A stretch of DNA of 15,990 nt from an uncultured Faecalibacterium sp. GTDB lineage: Bacteria; Bacillota; Clostridia; Oscillospirales; Ruminococcaceae. Below the pieces are notes generated by a model. The model saw nothing but the letters and a program-made list of their open reading frames with translations. It made no database searches and was not told the DNA's origin. The position numbers were made by a program, and so were the translations under genes. The stretch covers positions 1 through 15,990 of the forward strand of contig CAKSZM010000040.1 of the NCBI GenBank assembly GCA_934525735.1, written 5' to 3'. Below are positions 6,628-13,454 of the stretch, piece by piece; position 1 is the stretch's first letter; the number at the start of each line of letters is the position of its first letter.

Positions 6628-6666
6628 GCCCTTCGGCATCGTGTTTTGATGCCGGAGGGCTTTTTT
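6628..6666 (+). terminator. Intrinsic terminator after glycosyltransferase
   Basis: GCCCTTCGGCATC pairs with GATGCCGGAGGGC (6648-6660), leaving a GTGTTTT loop. TTTTTT (6661-6666) follows. Confidence 0.9.
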
Positions 6667-6711
6667 CTGCGCCTGCAGGCAAAATTTCTTTTCCGAATCG
6701 GCAGACAGATG

Positions 6712-6740
6712 TTGCATTTTGCCGTTCCGTCCAGTATACT
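6712..6740 (+). promoter_or_regulatory. Antiporter gene promoter
   Basis: A -35 TTGCAT (6712-6717) and a -10 TATACT (6735-6740) have an optimal 17-bp spacer. Transcription should start near 6747, giving an unusually long leader of about 130 nt before ATG 6881. Confidence 0.75.
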
Positions 6741-6746
6741 GGGGTC

Positions 6747-6880
6747 GTATGCGTTTTTTCCAAAGCTGCGCGGTCTTTCCCCTCGCTGGTCTCCCTTTCG
6801 CGCGCGGCTCCGATATTTTTTTGACAAGGAGGAATGGGAGCCGCTTGCGGATTCCGGCGCGCTCCCGCACAACCGACACC
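6747..6880 (+). promoter_or_regulatory. Structured leader of antiporter gene
   Basis: Two mutually exclusive pairings share one segment. AGCTGCGCG (6764-6772) can pair with CGCGCGGCT (6801-6809, one G-U pair), followed six bases later by a T7 run (6816-6822), resembling an intrinsic terminator. Alternatively GCGGCTCC (6804-6811) can pair with GGAGCCGC (6837-6844), looping out the T-run and the AAGGAGG (6826-6832). This is the layout of an attenuator, but the stems are modest and the first loop is long (28 nt). No known riboswitch class is recognised. Confidence 0.35.
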
Positions 6881-8176
6881 ATGGAACAAATGTTGATTTG
6901 TCTGTCCCTTGCGCTGATCGCGGGCCTGCTGATGTCCCGTCTGGCCAAAGCGGTCAACCTGCCGGCCGTCACATCCTATCTCATCGCCGGGCTGCTGCTG
7001 GGGCCGTTCTTTTTGGGGCGGCTGGGGCTGAGCGGCTTTGGCTTCGGTTTTGGGTCGCTGGCGCAGGTGGAAGGCTACGGCATCATCACGCAGGTGGCGC
7101 TGGGCTTCATCGCCTTCGTCATCGGCAACGAATTCCGGCTCAGCACCCTGAAGCGGATGGGCCGTCAGGCCCTCACCGTGGGCATCGCGCAGGCCGTCAT
7201 CACAACGGCGTTGGTGGATGTTGCCCTCATCGTGCTGCATTTCATCCGCCCGGACGTCATCTCGCTGGCCTCGGCCATCACGCTGGGCGCCATTGCAGCG
7301 GCCACGGCTCCCGCCGCCACCCTGATGGTGGTCAAGCAGTACAAGGCTTCCGGTCCGCTGACCCACCTGCTGCTGATGGTGGTCGCCATCGATGACGCCG
7401 TGGGTCTGGTGCTGTTCTCCGCTTCCTACGGCGTGGCAAATGCACTGGAGCAGGGCCGCATCGATCCGGTGAGCGTCATTCTGGAGCCGCTGCTGGAGAT
7501 CCTGCTCTCCCTCGCGCTGGGCGCAGCCGCCGGTTATCTGCTCAACCTGCTGGAAGTCCACTTCCACTCCCGCTCCAAGCGCATGAGCCTGTCGGTGGCG
7601 TTCGTGCTGCTGACAGTGGGTCTGTCCATGACCGAGTTCGAGATCGCAGGCACCCGCTGCGGCTTCTCCCTGCTGCTGGTCTGCATGATGACCGGCACCG
7701 TGTTCTGCAACATCTGCCCCACCTCGGAGGAGCTGATGGACCGTCTGGATCGCTGGGTATCTCCCATCAATATCCTGTTCTTCGTGCTCTCCGGCGCAGA
7801 GCTGGACCTGACCATTCTGGCCAACCCCTTCGTGCTGTTCATCGGCGTGGTGTACATCATCGCCCGCTCCGCCGGTAAGATCAGCGGTTCTTTCCTCAGC
7901 AGCCGCGCTGCCCGCTGCAGCGGCGACATCCAGAAGTATCTGGGCATCACCCTGCTGCCGCAGGCCGGTGTCGCCCTCGGCATGGCGGCCACGGCCTCCC
8001 AGCTGTCGGACGGCCACATGGTGCGCAACGTGGTGCTGTTCTCGGTGCTGGTGTATGAGCTGGTCGGCCCCACCCTGGCCAAGCTCTCGCTGACCGCTGC
8101 CGGAGAGATCCGCCCCGAGGGCCGCACCAGCGCCCGCGTGGAAAACAAGCCGGAACCCGCCGGCGATGTAAGCTGA
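6881..8176 (+). CDS. Cation:proton antiporter (CPA2 / KefB-type)
   Basis: An integral membrane protein of 431 residues with about 12 hydrophobic segments, expected to exchange Na+ or K+ for protons. Hallmarks are TSYLIAGLLLGP (31-42) in the first helices, TAPAATL (142-148) in the unwound crossover helix, and the paired aspartates D171-D172 in AIDDAVGL, typical of electrogenic antiporters. LGITLLPQAGVALGM lies near the C-terminus. There is no C-terminal TrkA-N/RCK regulatory domain; a short polar tail ends the protein. Start choice is uncertain. ATG 6881 matches homologous N-termini but has no SD nearby. AAGGAGG at 6826-6832 is 12 nt before an in-frame TTG at 6845 (adding 12 residues) and only 1 nt before an out-of-frame ATG at 6834. 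The transported ion is not evident. Confidence 0.92.
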   Translation: MEQMLICLSLALIAGLLMSRLAKAVNLPAVTSYLIAGLLLGPFFLGRLGLSGFGFGFGSLAQVEGYGIITQVALGFIAFVIGNEFRLSTLKRMGRQALTVGIAQAVITTALVDVALIVLHFIRPDVISLASAITLGAIAAATAPAATLMVVKQYKASGPLTHLLLMVVAIDDAVGLVLFSASYGVANALEQGRIDPVSVILEPLLEILLSLALGAAAGYLLNLLEVHFHSRSKRMSLSVAFVLLTVGLSMTEFEIAGTRCGFSLLLVCMMTGTVFCNICPTSEELMDRLDRWVSPINILFFVLSGAELDLTILANPFVLFIGVVYIIARSAGKISGSFLSSRAARCSGDIQKYLGITLLPQAGVALGMAATASQLSDGHMVRNVVLFSVLVYELVGPTLAKLSLTAAGEIRPEGRTSARVENKPEPAGDVS

Positions 8177-8189
8177 AAATTTGCCCCGG

Positions 8190-8229
8190 CAGGGCTGCCG
8201 CACAGTTCGTGTGCGGCAGCCCTGTTTTT
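8190..8229 (+). terminator. Intrinsic terminator after antiporter
   Basis: A perfect 15-bp GC-rich stem, CAGGGCTGCCGCACA (8190-8204) with 8210-8224, has a GTTCG loop and is followed by TTTTT (8225-8229). Confidence 0.95.
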
Positions 8230-8278
8230 GTACTCTTTTACAGCTTCGGTTGATTTTTGTCGAAATTGCCCGCAATCA

Positions 8279-8307
8279 TTGACGAAGAGTGCTATTTTTT
8301 GTATACT
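8279..8307 (+). promoter_or_regulatory. Promoter of regulator-hydrolase operon
   Basis: A -35 TTGACG (8279-8284) and a -10 TATACT (8302-8307) with a 17-bp spacer. The start is expected near 8314. The leader of about 74 nt contains a CCTGT/ACAGG hairpin (8334-8349). Confidence 0.8.
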
Positions 8308-8387
8308 GGGCATATCAACACTGGCACGATTTTCCTGTAGTGTCACAGGCTGTCATTGCAGGATCAGACGAAGGAGAATGGTATACT

Positions 8388-8639
8388 ATGAAAAGCACCG
8401 GCATTGTCCGCGGCATCGATGCACTGGGGCGCATCGTTCTGCCCAAAGAGCTGCGCACCAGCATGCGCCTGGACACCGACACCAAACTGGAGATCTTTGT
8501 GGACGGCGACAACATCGTCCTCAAGAAACACCGCCCCGCCGGCAGCTGCGATTTCTGCGGCGAGGTGGATGAAAACGCACTGCAGTATGAGGGCTACTGC
8601 ATCTGTCAGGCCTGCCGCCGCCGCATCAGCGCCCTGTAA
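8388..8639 (+). CDS. AbrB-family transition-state regulator with Cys-rich C-terminus
   Basis: A small DNA-binding protein of 83 residues. The first 47 residues form the swapped-hairpin AbrB domain (MKSTGIVRGIDALGRIVLPKELR..., with LEIFVDGDNIVLKK closing the fold), which dimerises and binds flexible AT-rich promoters. The C-terminal part has C54, C57, C73 and C76 in a CxxC-x15-CxxC pattern (plus C71), suggesting a zinc ribbon in place of the AbrB multimerisation domain of Bacillus. Similar Cys-containing AbrB proteins occur in Clostridia. The start at ATG 8388 has AAGGAG 11 nt upstream; the longer frame back to 8289 runs through the promoter and is rejected. It is followed after 24 bp by a hydrolase gene, so the two are probably co-transcribed. 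Targets are unknown; autoregulation is common in the family. Confidence 0.93.
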   Translation: MKSTGIVRGIDALGRIVLPKELRTSMRLDTDTKLEIFVDGDNIVLKKHRPAGSCDFCGEVDENALQYEGYCICQACRRRISAL

Positions 8640-8663
8640 TACGCCGAAAAGGAGGCTCTGCCC

Positions 8664-9593
8664 ATGAGCCGCATGATCGATTTCACCGTCCCGTCCACCG
8701 TGCCGGGGCGGACTTTGCACGCCTTCCGCTGCGAGCCGGACGGCGAGGTGCGGGCCGTTCTGCAGCTCTCCCACGGCATGGTGGAGTTCATCGACCGGTA
8801 CAAACCGCTGGCCGAGTATCTGGCCGGGCGGGGCATCCTTGTCACCGGACACGACCACTTAGGCCACGGCGGCTCCGTCCGCGCCAAAGAGGACTACGGC
8901 TACTTCGCCGAGCCGGACGGCAACCGCGCCGTTCTGGCCGACCTGCACGCCATGACCGTGCGCACCAAAGAGCAGTACCCCGGTGTGCCGTATTTCCTGC
9001 TGGGGCACAGTATGGGTTCCTTCTACGCCCGGCAGTACCTGTGCGAGTACGGCCGCGAGCTGGACGGAGCCATCATCATGGGCACCGGCTTCCAGCCCAA
9101 AGCGCTGGTGCAGTTTGCCAAGACCACCTGCCGGGTGCTGGCGGCGTTCCGCGGCTGGCACTACCGCAGCAAGCTGGTGGCAAACCTCTCGTTCCTGGGC
9201 TACAACAAGGGGCTGGAGGGCCGCACCACTCACGACTGGCTCAACCGCGACCAGAGTGAAGTGGACAAGTATCTGGCCGACGAGCGCTGCACCTTCACCT
9301 TTACGCTGAACGCCTACTACAGCATGTTCAGCGGCATCCTGCGCCTGCACGACCCGGCGTTCCTTGCAAAGATGCCCAAAGACCTGCCCCTGCTGTTCCT
9401 TTCCGGCGACGCCGACCCCGTGGGCGAACAGGGCAAGGGCGTGCGCCGCGCCATCCAGAGCCTGAAGGCTGCCGGCGTACAGAACATCGAGAGCAAGTTC
9501 TACCCCGGTGCCCGGCACGAACTTCTGGTGGAAACGAACCGTCAGGAAGTATTTGAGGATATCGGCAGCTGGCTGGAAAAGCAGCTTGCCTGA
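8664..9593 (+). CDS. Alpha/beta hydrolase, monoacylglycerol lipase / lysophospholipase type
   Basis: A 309-residue serine hydrolase of the Hydrolase_4 group, expected to cleave monoacylglycerols, lysophospholipids or related esters in the cytoplasm; no signal peptide is visible. LSHGMVEFIDRY (35-46) carries the oxyanion-hole HGM motif, GHDHLGHG (62-69) is typical of the family, and GHSMGS (114-119) holds the nucleophile S116. GDADPVG supplies the acid (probably D251), and H285 in GARHE completes the triad. The length is normal. ATG 8664 has GGAGG (8651-8655) 8 nt upstream. It is the second gene of a unit with the AbrB-type regulator, and a terminator follows at once. The substrate is not determinable from sequence. 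Confidence 0.93.
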   Translation: MSRMIDFTVPSTVPGRTLHAFRCEPDGEVRAVLQLSHGMVEFIDRYKPLAEYLAGRGILVTGHDHLGHGGSVRAKEDYGYFAEPDGNRAVLADLHAMTVRTKEQYPGVPYFLLGHSMGSFYARQYLCEYGRELDGAIIMGTGFQPKALVQFAKTTCRVLAAFRGWHYRSKLVANLSFLGYNKGLEGRTTHDWLNRDQSEVDKYLADERCTFTFTLNAYYSMFSGILRLHDPAFLAKMPKDLPLLFLSGDADPVGEQGKGVRRAIQSLKAAGVQNIESKFYPGARHELLVETNRQEVFEDIGSWLEKQLA

Positions 9594-9610
9594 TCTGCCG
9601 CATCCGTTTT

Positions 9611-9641
9611 ACCGTCATTCTGAGGAATGGCGGTATTTTTT
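9611..9641 (+). terminator. Intrinsic terminator after hydrolase
   Basis: ACCGTCATTC (9611-9620) pairs with GAATGGCGGT (9625-9634) around a TGAG tetraloop with one G-U pair. ATTTTTT follows. Confidence 0.85.
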
Positions 9642-9649
9642 GCCCTAAT

Positions 9650-9672
9650 GGCTGGCGGCGCTTTTGCCAGCC
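9650..9672. repeat. Short intergenic inverted repeat
   Basis: GGCTGGC (9650-9656) and GCCAGCC (9666-9672) form a 7-bp stem between the two convergent terminators. There is no T-run of terminator quality and no assigned role. The rest of this gap shows nothing else. Confidence 0.4.
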
Positions 9673-9713
9673 TGACCGGCAAAAATGCCCGGCACTGAAA
9701 GTTTTCCCGATTG

Positions 9714-9750
9714 CTGAAAAAGTCCCCGGAACCAGCGTTCCGGGGACTTT
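9714..9750 (-). terminator. Intrinsic terminator of envelope operon
   Basis: A perfect 13-bp stem (9719-9731 with 9738-9750, AAAGTCCCCGGAA on the plus strand) has a 6-nt loop. In the leftward direction the stem's last T residues extend into CTTTTTC. It lies 24 bp past the flippase stop codon. Confidence 0.85.
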
Positions 9751-9774
9751 CTGCGTTTATTTTCAGTTATGCTG

Positions 9775-11265
9775 TTATGCTTTCTTGGGTGCGATCCAGC
9801 CGTCGATCACATTTACCATCGCCTTGCCGCGGCGGCCCAGCAGTCTGGGCAGCAGCATGCGGGCCATGGCCCACACGCCGGCAAAGTTGTACAGGATCAC
9901 GGCTGCCGTGATCAGGCCGGTCCACAGGCCATAGACCGGGGGTTCTGCCAGCAGCACCAACGCTTCAACCACCAGTGCAATGGCGTTGATTACCACACGC
10001 TTGGGGTGCACATGCATCCCGATCATCCGGTGGGCGTCGATGGCACGCAGGGTAAACACCAGCGCCAGCCCTAAGAAAGAAGCATAGGTCGCGCCGATGG
10101 GGCCCCACCACTTGATGAAGAAGTAGTTCATGATGCAGTTGCTGATGGCGCCCGCCATCATCGTCACCATGCTGCGGCTGGACTTCTTGTTCACCACGTA
10201 CACGCTGTTCATGAACTGGTTGAAGCAGCTGCAGGTGGACGCCATGACGAGGAACGGCACAAAGTGCCAGGCATAGTAGTAGTTGGACTTCATGATGTGC
10301 ATGACCGGGCGGCATAGCCAGATGATGCCCGCCGCACAGCAGAACAGCACACTGGAATAGGTGCGGAAGATCTGGGTAAAGAACTTTGCTCTTCCCTCTT
10401 CCTCCGTGACCGCCGAAAGCTGCCATGCGTCGTAGAAGATCAGGCCCAGCGTGGTGAGGATGGTGGGCAGGAAGTAGCCGGTGGAAAGCAGGCCGCTCCA
10501 TGCATTGCCGTCGCGGCCGTCCAGACCGTTGCACATCTCACGGACAAAGAACAGATCCGATGCGTTGATGATCCAGAAGCTGATCTGCGCCGGGATCATG
10601 GGCAGCGAGAAGTGCAGCATCTGCTTCCACAGATTTTTGTTGATGCCCTTCAGCTCAATGTAATTCCACAGCTTGCCGGTGAACATCAGGAACAGCACGC
10701 TCACAAAGTCGCCGCTGATGATGGCCAGCAGATAGCCGTTGGCACCCCACTTGAAGCCCACCAGATACAGCACATAGAACGCCATGGTAGCCACGGTGCA
10801 CAGCACGCCGTCCACGGCCACCAGCTTGTTCCACTGGCGGCTGCGCACGAACTGGGTGCACAGGGTGCGCAGGCAGCTCATGAGCACATAGATGTAAATG
10901 AGCAGGCCGTACTGCGCCATGTCGGGCAGAAACCGGGCGATGGGCCAGCACAGCACCAGAATGCCGAAGCCGCCCAGAATGGTGAGCAGGCCGTTGGTGA
11001 ACACCTGTTTTTCGCTGTTGCCCTTATCCAGACCAAACCGGATGATGGCGTTGGACATGCCCATGGAGACAAAGGGGATCAGCAGGTTTGCGTACTGGCT
11101 CAGGATCTTGGACAGGCCCAGATCCGAGATCTCCGCCATGGCGTAGGTCAGAAACGGCTGGACGATCAGGGTGAGCAGCTTTGACGAAAAGCTGGAAATT
11201 GCAAAGATCAGGGTATTACCGGCCAGTTTGGAGTATTTGTCGCCGGTCTTTTTTTCATTTTCCAA
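9775..11265 (-). CDS. Polysaccharide flippase (MOP superfamily, Wzx-like)
   Basis: A polytopic membrane protein of 496 residues with about 14 hydrophobic segments, resembling polysaccharide biosynthesis (PF01943/PF13440) transporters that flip lipid-linked oligosaccharides outward. The start KYSKLAGNTLIFAISSFSSKLLTLIVQPFLT, split here as KYSKLAGNTLIFAISSF and SSKLLTLIVQPFLT (about 10-40), is the characteristic first helix pair. FSLPMIPAQISFWIINASD begins the second half. The start codon is TTG (11263-11265), preceded by AGGAGG 10 nt upstream; the next in-frame ATG is about 43 residues in and would remove the first helix. It is the last gene of the leftward operon, 19 bp after the metallopeptidase. 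No glycan synthesis cluster surrounds it, so its substrate is open. The glycosyltransferase at 5588-6613 is the nearest candidate partner. Confidence 0.9.
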   Translation of the reverse strand: MENEKKTGDKYSKLAGNTLIFAISSFSSKLLTLIVQPFLTYAMAEISDLGLSKILSQYANLLIPFVSMGMSNAIIRFGLDKGNSEKQVFTNGLLTILGGFGILVLCWPIARFLPDMAQYGLLIYIYVLMSCLRTLCTQFVRSRQWNKLVAVDGVLCTVATMAFYVLYLVGFKWGANGYLLAIISGDFVSVLFLMFTGKLWNYIELKGINKNLWKQMLHFSLPMIPAQISFWIINASDLFFVREMCNGLDGRDGNAWSGLLSTGYFLPTILTTLGLIFYDAWQLSAVTEEEGRAKFFTQIFRTYSSVLFCCAAGIIWLCRPVMHIMKSNYYYAWHFVPFLVMASTCSCFNQFMNSVYVVNKKSSRSMVTMMAGAISNCIMNYFFIKWWGPIGATYASFLGLALVFTLRAIDAHRMIGMHVHPKRVVINAIALVVEALVLLAEPPVYGLWTGLITAAVILYNFAGVWAMARMLLPRLLGRRGKAMVNVIDGWIAPKKA

Positions 11266-11284
11266 GGGAAGAGTGCCTCCTGTT

Positions 11285-11842
11285 TTACTTCTTCAGTAGT
11301 TCCCGCCGGGCCTTCCAGTCCGGCAGCAGTTTTTCCACCTCGGCCCAGAACGCCGGGCTGTGGTTCAGCTGCAGAAAATGGCAGTACTCGTGCACCACCA
11401 CATAGATCTGCGCCGCGGGCGGCTGGTTGTACAGCTGCAAAGCCAGCGTGATCCGCCGCTTGCCCGGGCAGCATACGCCCCAACAGCTGGTCATGCTGCG
11501 CACCTTCAGAACGGGCTTCTGCCCGCCCAGCACCTCAGCAAAGGCCGGATAGACCTTATCGCTCATGGCAGTGAAATAGGCCAGCGCTTCGGCCTTGTCC
11601 GGCAGCGGCTGTGCGTCCCGGGCGGCGCGCTGCTTCTGGCGCTGCTGCGCTTCGCGCACCCACTGGGCGCGCTCGGCCAGATAGCCGTCCGCTGCTTCCC
11701 ACGGCATCCGCTGCGGAATGCTCACCGCAACGGTGCCGTCCCGCCGCACATGGATGTTCAGGTTTTTCACCTTTTTGCGGGACGCTTCGTACCAGATGCC
11801 GCCCACGCAGCGCATCTGGACTTCCGGCTTTTTCTGCGCCAT
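11285..11842 (-). CDS. YgjP-like zinc metallopeptidase (DUF45 / M48-like)
   Basis: A 185-residue soluble protein of the YgjP/SprT-like group. VVVHEYCHFLQLNHSPAFW contains H151-E152-x-x-H155, the zinc-binding HExxH with catalytic glutamate, and NH at 160-161, the likely third ligand. The downstream PDWKARR is typical of the family, as is the earlier VRSMTSCWGVC (W-G-x-C) stretch. The N-terminal half (RKKVKNLNIHVRRDGTVAVSIP) is the usual beta-rich lead-in. There is no signal peptide, so it should act in the cytoplasm; the natural substrate of the family is poorly defined. It lies in an operon, with the start only 3 nt after the EamA stop and the stop 19 nt before the flippase start, implying translational coupling. 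Confidence 0.9.
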   Translation of the reverse strand: MAQKKPEVQMRCVGGIWYEASRKKVKNLNIHVRRDGTVAVSIPQRMPWEAADGYLAERAQWVREAQQRQKQRAARDAQPLPDKAEALAYFTAMSDKVYPAFAEVLGGQKPVLKVRSMTSCWGVCCPGKRRITLALQLYNQPPAAQIYVVVHEYCHFLQLNHSPAFWAEVEKLLPDWKARRELLKK

Positions 11843-11845
11843 CGG

Positions 11846-12769
11846 TCAGGACGCCTTTTTTGCGCGGCGGAGCTGCTCCAGCGGCAGCTGAGCCAGCACC
11901 ACAGCGGCAAAGATCAGTGCACAGCCGAACACTTCCCGGCCGGAAAGGCTCTGGCGCAGCAGCAGCCAGCCGCCCAGCGCGCTGAACACACTTTCCAGAC
12001 ACATGATCAGGCTGGCAATGGCGGGGTTCAGATCCCGCTGGCCCAGGATCTGCAGGGTGTAGGCCACACCGCTGGACAGCACGCCGCAGTAAAGGATGGG
12101 CAGCGCATTGGCCGCGAACTCAGCCGCAGTAGGCGTTTCAAACAGAAATGCGGCAACGGTGCTTTCCACCGACACCACAAGGAACTCAGCCAGGCTCAGC
12201 CGCACGCCGTCCATCTGCGGGGAAAAATGATCCACCGCCATGATCTGAAAGCTGAACAGCACCGCGCAGCTCAGCAGGATCCAGTCGCTGGACTCGATGC
12301 CGGTAAAGCCGTTCTTCATGCACAGAAGATACAGCCCCAGCACCGCAACGACCATGCTGACCCACAGCTGAGCGCTGCCCTTCCGGCCCAGAAACAGGCC
12401 GAACACCGGCACCAGCACCACATACATGGCGGTCAGAAAACCGGCCTTGGCCGTGGACGGGTTGATGGTGATGCCGATCTGCTGAGCAGCAGACGCCGCA
12501 AACAGAAAGGTGCCGCACACAAAGCCCGCCACAACAAGCTGCTTTTTTTCCGCTTCCGTCTTCGGGCGGCCGTCGGTGCCGGTCCTGCGGCGGTTCACCG
12601 CATCGAACACCAGCATCGTGGGGATGAGCACCAGCACCGCAAGCCAGCTGCGCCCGGCCAGAAAGCTGTAGGCTCCCATGCCGGAGCCGGCGCTCTGCGC
12701 TACAAAGGCCGTGCCCCAGATAAATGAGCACAGCAGCAGCAAAAGAGAGTTTTTGGTCTGGGTGTTCAT
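11846..12769 (-). CDS. EamA-family (DMT superfamily) transporter
   Basis: An integral membrane protein of 307 residues with about 10 helices arranged as two EamA repeats (about 8-145 and 155-292). LCSFIWGTAFVAQ (13-25) opens the first repeat, and NPSTAKAGFLTAMYVVLVPVFG lies near its end. LSSGVAYTLQILGQRDLNPAIASLI (split as LSSGVAYTLQ and ILGQRDLNPAIASLI) is the matching signature of the second repeat, followed by ESVFSALGGWLLL. Family members export or import small metabolites such as amino acids; the substrate cannot be predicted. ATG 12769 overlaps the lipoprotein stop by one base (TGATG), indicating translational coupling, and the metallopeptidase follows after 3 nt. Confidence 0.93.
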   Translation of the reverse strand: MNTQTKNSLLLLLCSFIWGTAFVAQSAGSGMGAYSFLAGRSWLAVLVLIPTMLVFDAVNRRRTGTDGRPKTEAEKKQLVVAGFVCGTFLFAASAAQQIGITINPSTAKAGFLTAMYVVLVPVFGLFLGRKGSAQLWVSMVVAVLGLYLLCMKNGFTGIESSDWILLSCAVLFSFQIMAVDHFSPQMDGVRLSLAEFLVVSVESTVAAFLFETPTAAEFAANALPILYCGVLSSGVAYTLQILGQRDLNPAIASLIMCLESVFSALGGWLLLRQSLSGREVFGCALIFAAVVLAQLPLEQLRRAKKAS

Positions 12770-13308
12770 CAGGCGACTCCCTCCGCCTTCAGCAGGCCGT
12801 AGAGATAATACCGGCTGGAGTCATAGGAGATGGTCACCCGGTACTGCGCCGCCGGGTCCAGCCCGGAGACGGTGCAGCGGTAGTCGGTGCCGTCGGTCTT
12901 GACGTAGTAGGTGCTTTCCGGCACATACTCGGCCCCGCCGTCCACCTTTTTCCACAGCGCCACCTTGAACTTCTGAGTGCCCTCGGCGGTGCCGCAGGCC
13001 ATGATGTTCAGCGTGCCGGAAGGCACGGTGAAGTAGCTGGTCTGGCGGCTCCAGATCCCGTTGAACACCGCATACAGGCAGCCGTCTGCCGTGGCTGTGG
13101 CAAACTTGGCCGAGGCGTCCGCAATGCCCTGAATGATCAGCGGTTCGCTGGTCTGCTCGGCCCAGCGGGTAGTGTCCTCTTCCTGCACTTCGTCGGAAGT
13201 GCCCGTCGCCTTGTGCACGATGCTCTTCAGGGCGTCCTTGCAGCCGGTCAGGCTCATCGCGAGCACCGCCGCCAGCAGCAGCGCGGCGATTCTTTTTTTC
13301 ATCTTCAT
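12769..13308 (-). CDS. Hypothetical lipoprotein
   Basis: A secreted, lipid-anchored protein of 179 residues with no family I recognise. MKMKKR is followed by a hydrophobic stretch and the lipobox LTGC, giving a predicted modified C23. After a short charged linker (about 24-50), the remainder alternates hydrophobic and polar residues with many Thr, Tyr and Gly, suggesting a single beta-sandwich domain (about 55-179). The SQTSYFTVPSGTLNIMACG-like strand pattern and LDPAAQYRVTISY recall Fn3 or carbohydrate-binding folds, but this is only impression. The frame extends to a GTG at 13320; ATG 13308 is preferred because it starts the signal peptide and has GAGGA just upstream. It is co-transcribed with the EamA transporter, which it overlaps by one base. 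Confidence 0.85.
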   Translation of the reverse strand: MKMKKRIAALLLAAVLAMSLTGCKDALKSIVHKATGTSDEVQEEDTTRWAEQTSEPLIIQGIADASAKFATATADGCLYAVFNGIWSRQTSYFTVPSGTLNIMACGTAEGTQKFKVALWKKVDGGAEYVPESTYYVKTDGTDYRCTVSGLDPAAQYRVTISYDSSRYYLYGLLKAEGVA

Positions 13309-13320
13309 ACTGTTCCTCAC

Positions 13321-13375
13321 GAAGCAGATGCTTCCTCTTGTTTTTTCGTTCCGCCGCCCTGTTTTTCGTCAGGGC
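13321..13375 (-). promoter_or_regulatory. Leader hairpins before lipoprotein gene
   Basis: In the minus-strand leader, GCCCTG/CAGGGC (13356-13361 with 13370-13375) begins about 6 nt after the predicted start. A smaller GAAGC/GCTTC hairpin (13321-13334) ends directly before the GTGAGGA ribosome site. Neither has a T-run on the minus strand. Confidence 0.4.
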
Positions 13376-13387
13376 AGATACAGTTAT

Positions 13388-13416
13388 AGTATACCGCATT
13401 TTGCCGCACTGCACAA
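13388..13416 (-). promoter_or_regulatory. Promoter of lipoprotein-transporter-peptidase-flippase operon
   Basis: On the minus strand a -35 TTGTGC (13411-13416) and a -10 TATACT (13388-13393) have a 17-bp spacer. The start is near 13381. It lies 39 bp past the glycoside hydrolase stop with no strong terminator between, so read-through from the upstream unit is possible. Confidence 0.65.
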
Positions 13417-13454
13417 GATATTCGCTTTTGTTTTGTGCGGTTTGCCGCTTTATT

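Noticed and set aside
5402..8275. 957-residue open frame on the minus strand
   Set aside because: It covers the glycosyltransferase and the antiporter antisense and crosses their terminators and promoters; composition (His, Gln, Gly, Ala) is typical of codon-position artefacts.
8382..8387. TATACT immediately before the AbrB start codon
   Set aside because: The nearest -35-like TTGCAG is 20 bp away and a transcript from here would have no ribosome site; 8279-8307 is the better promoter.
11360..12727. 455-residue plus-strand frame
   Set aside because: It is antisense to the metallopeptidase and EamA genes, both strongly recognisable.
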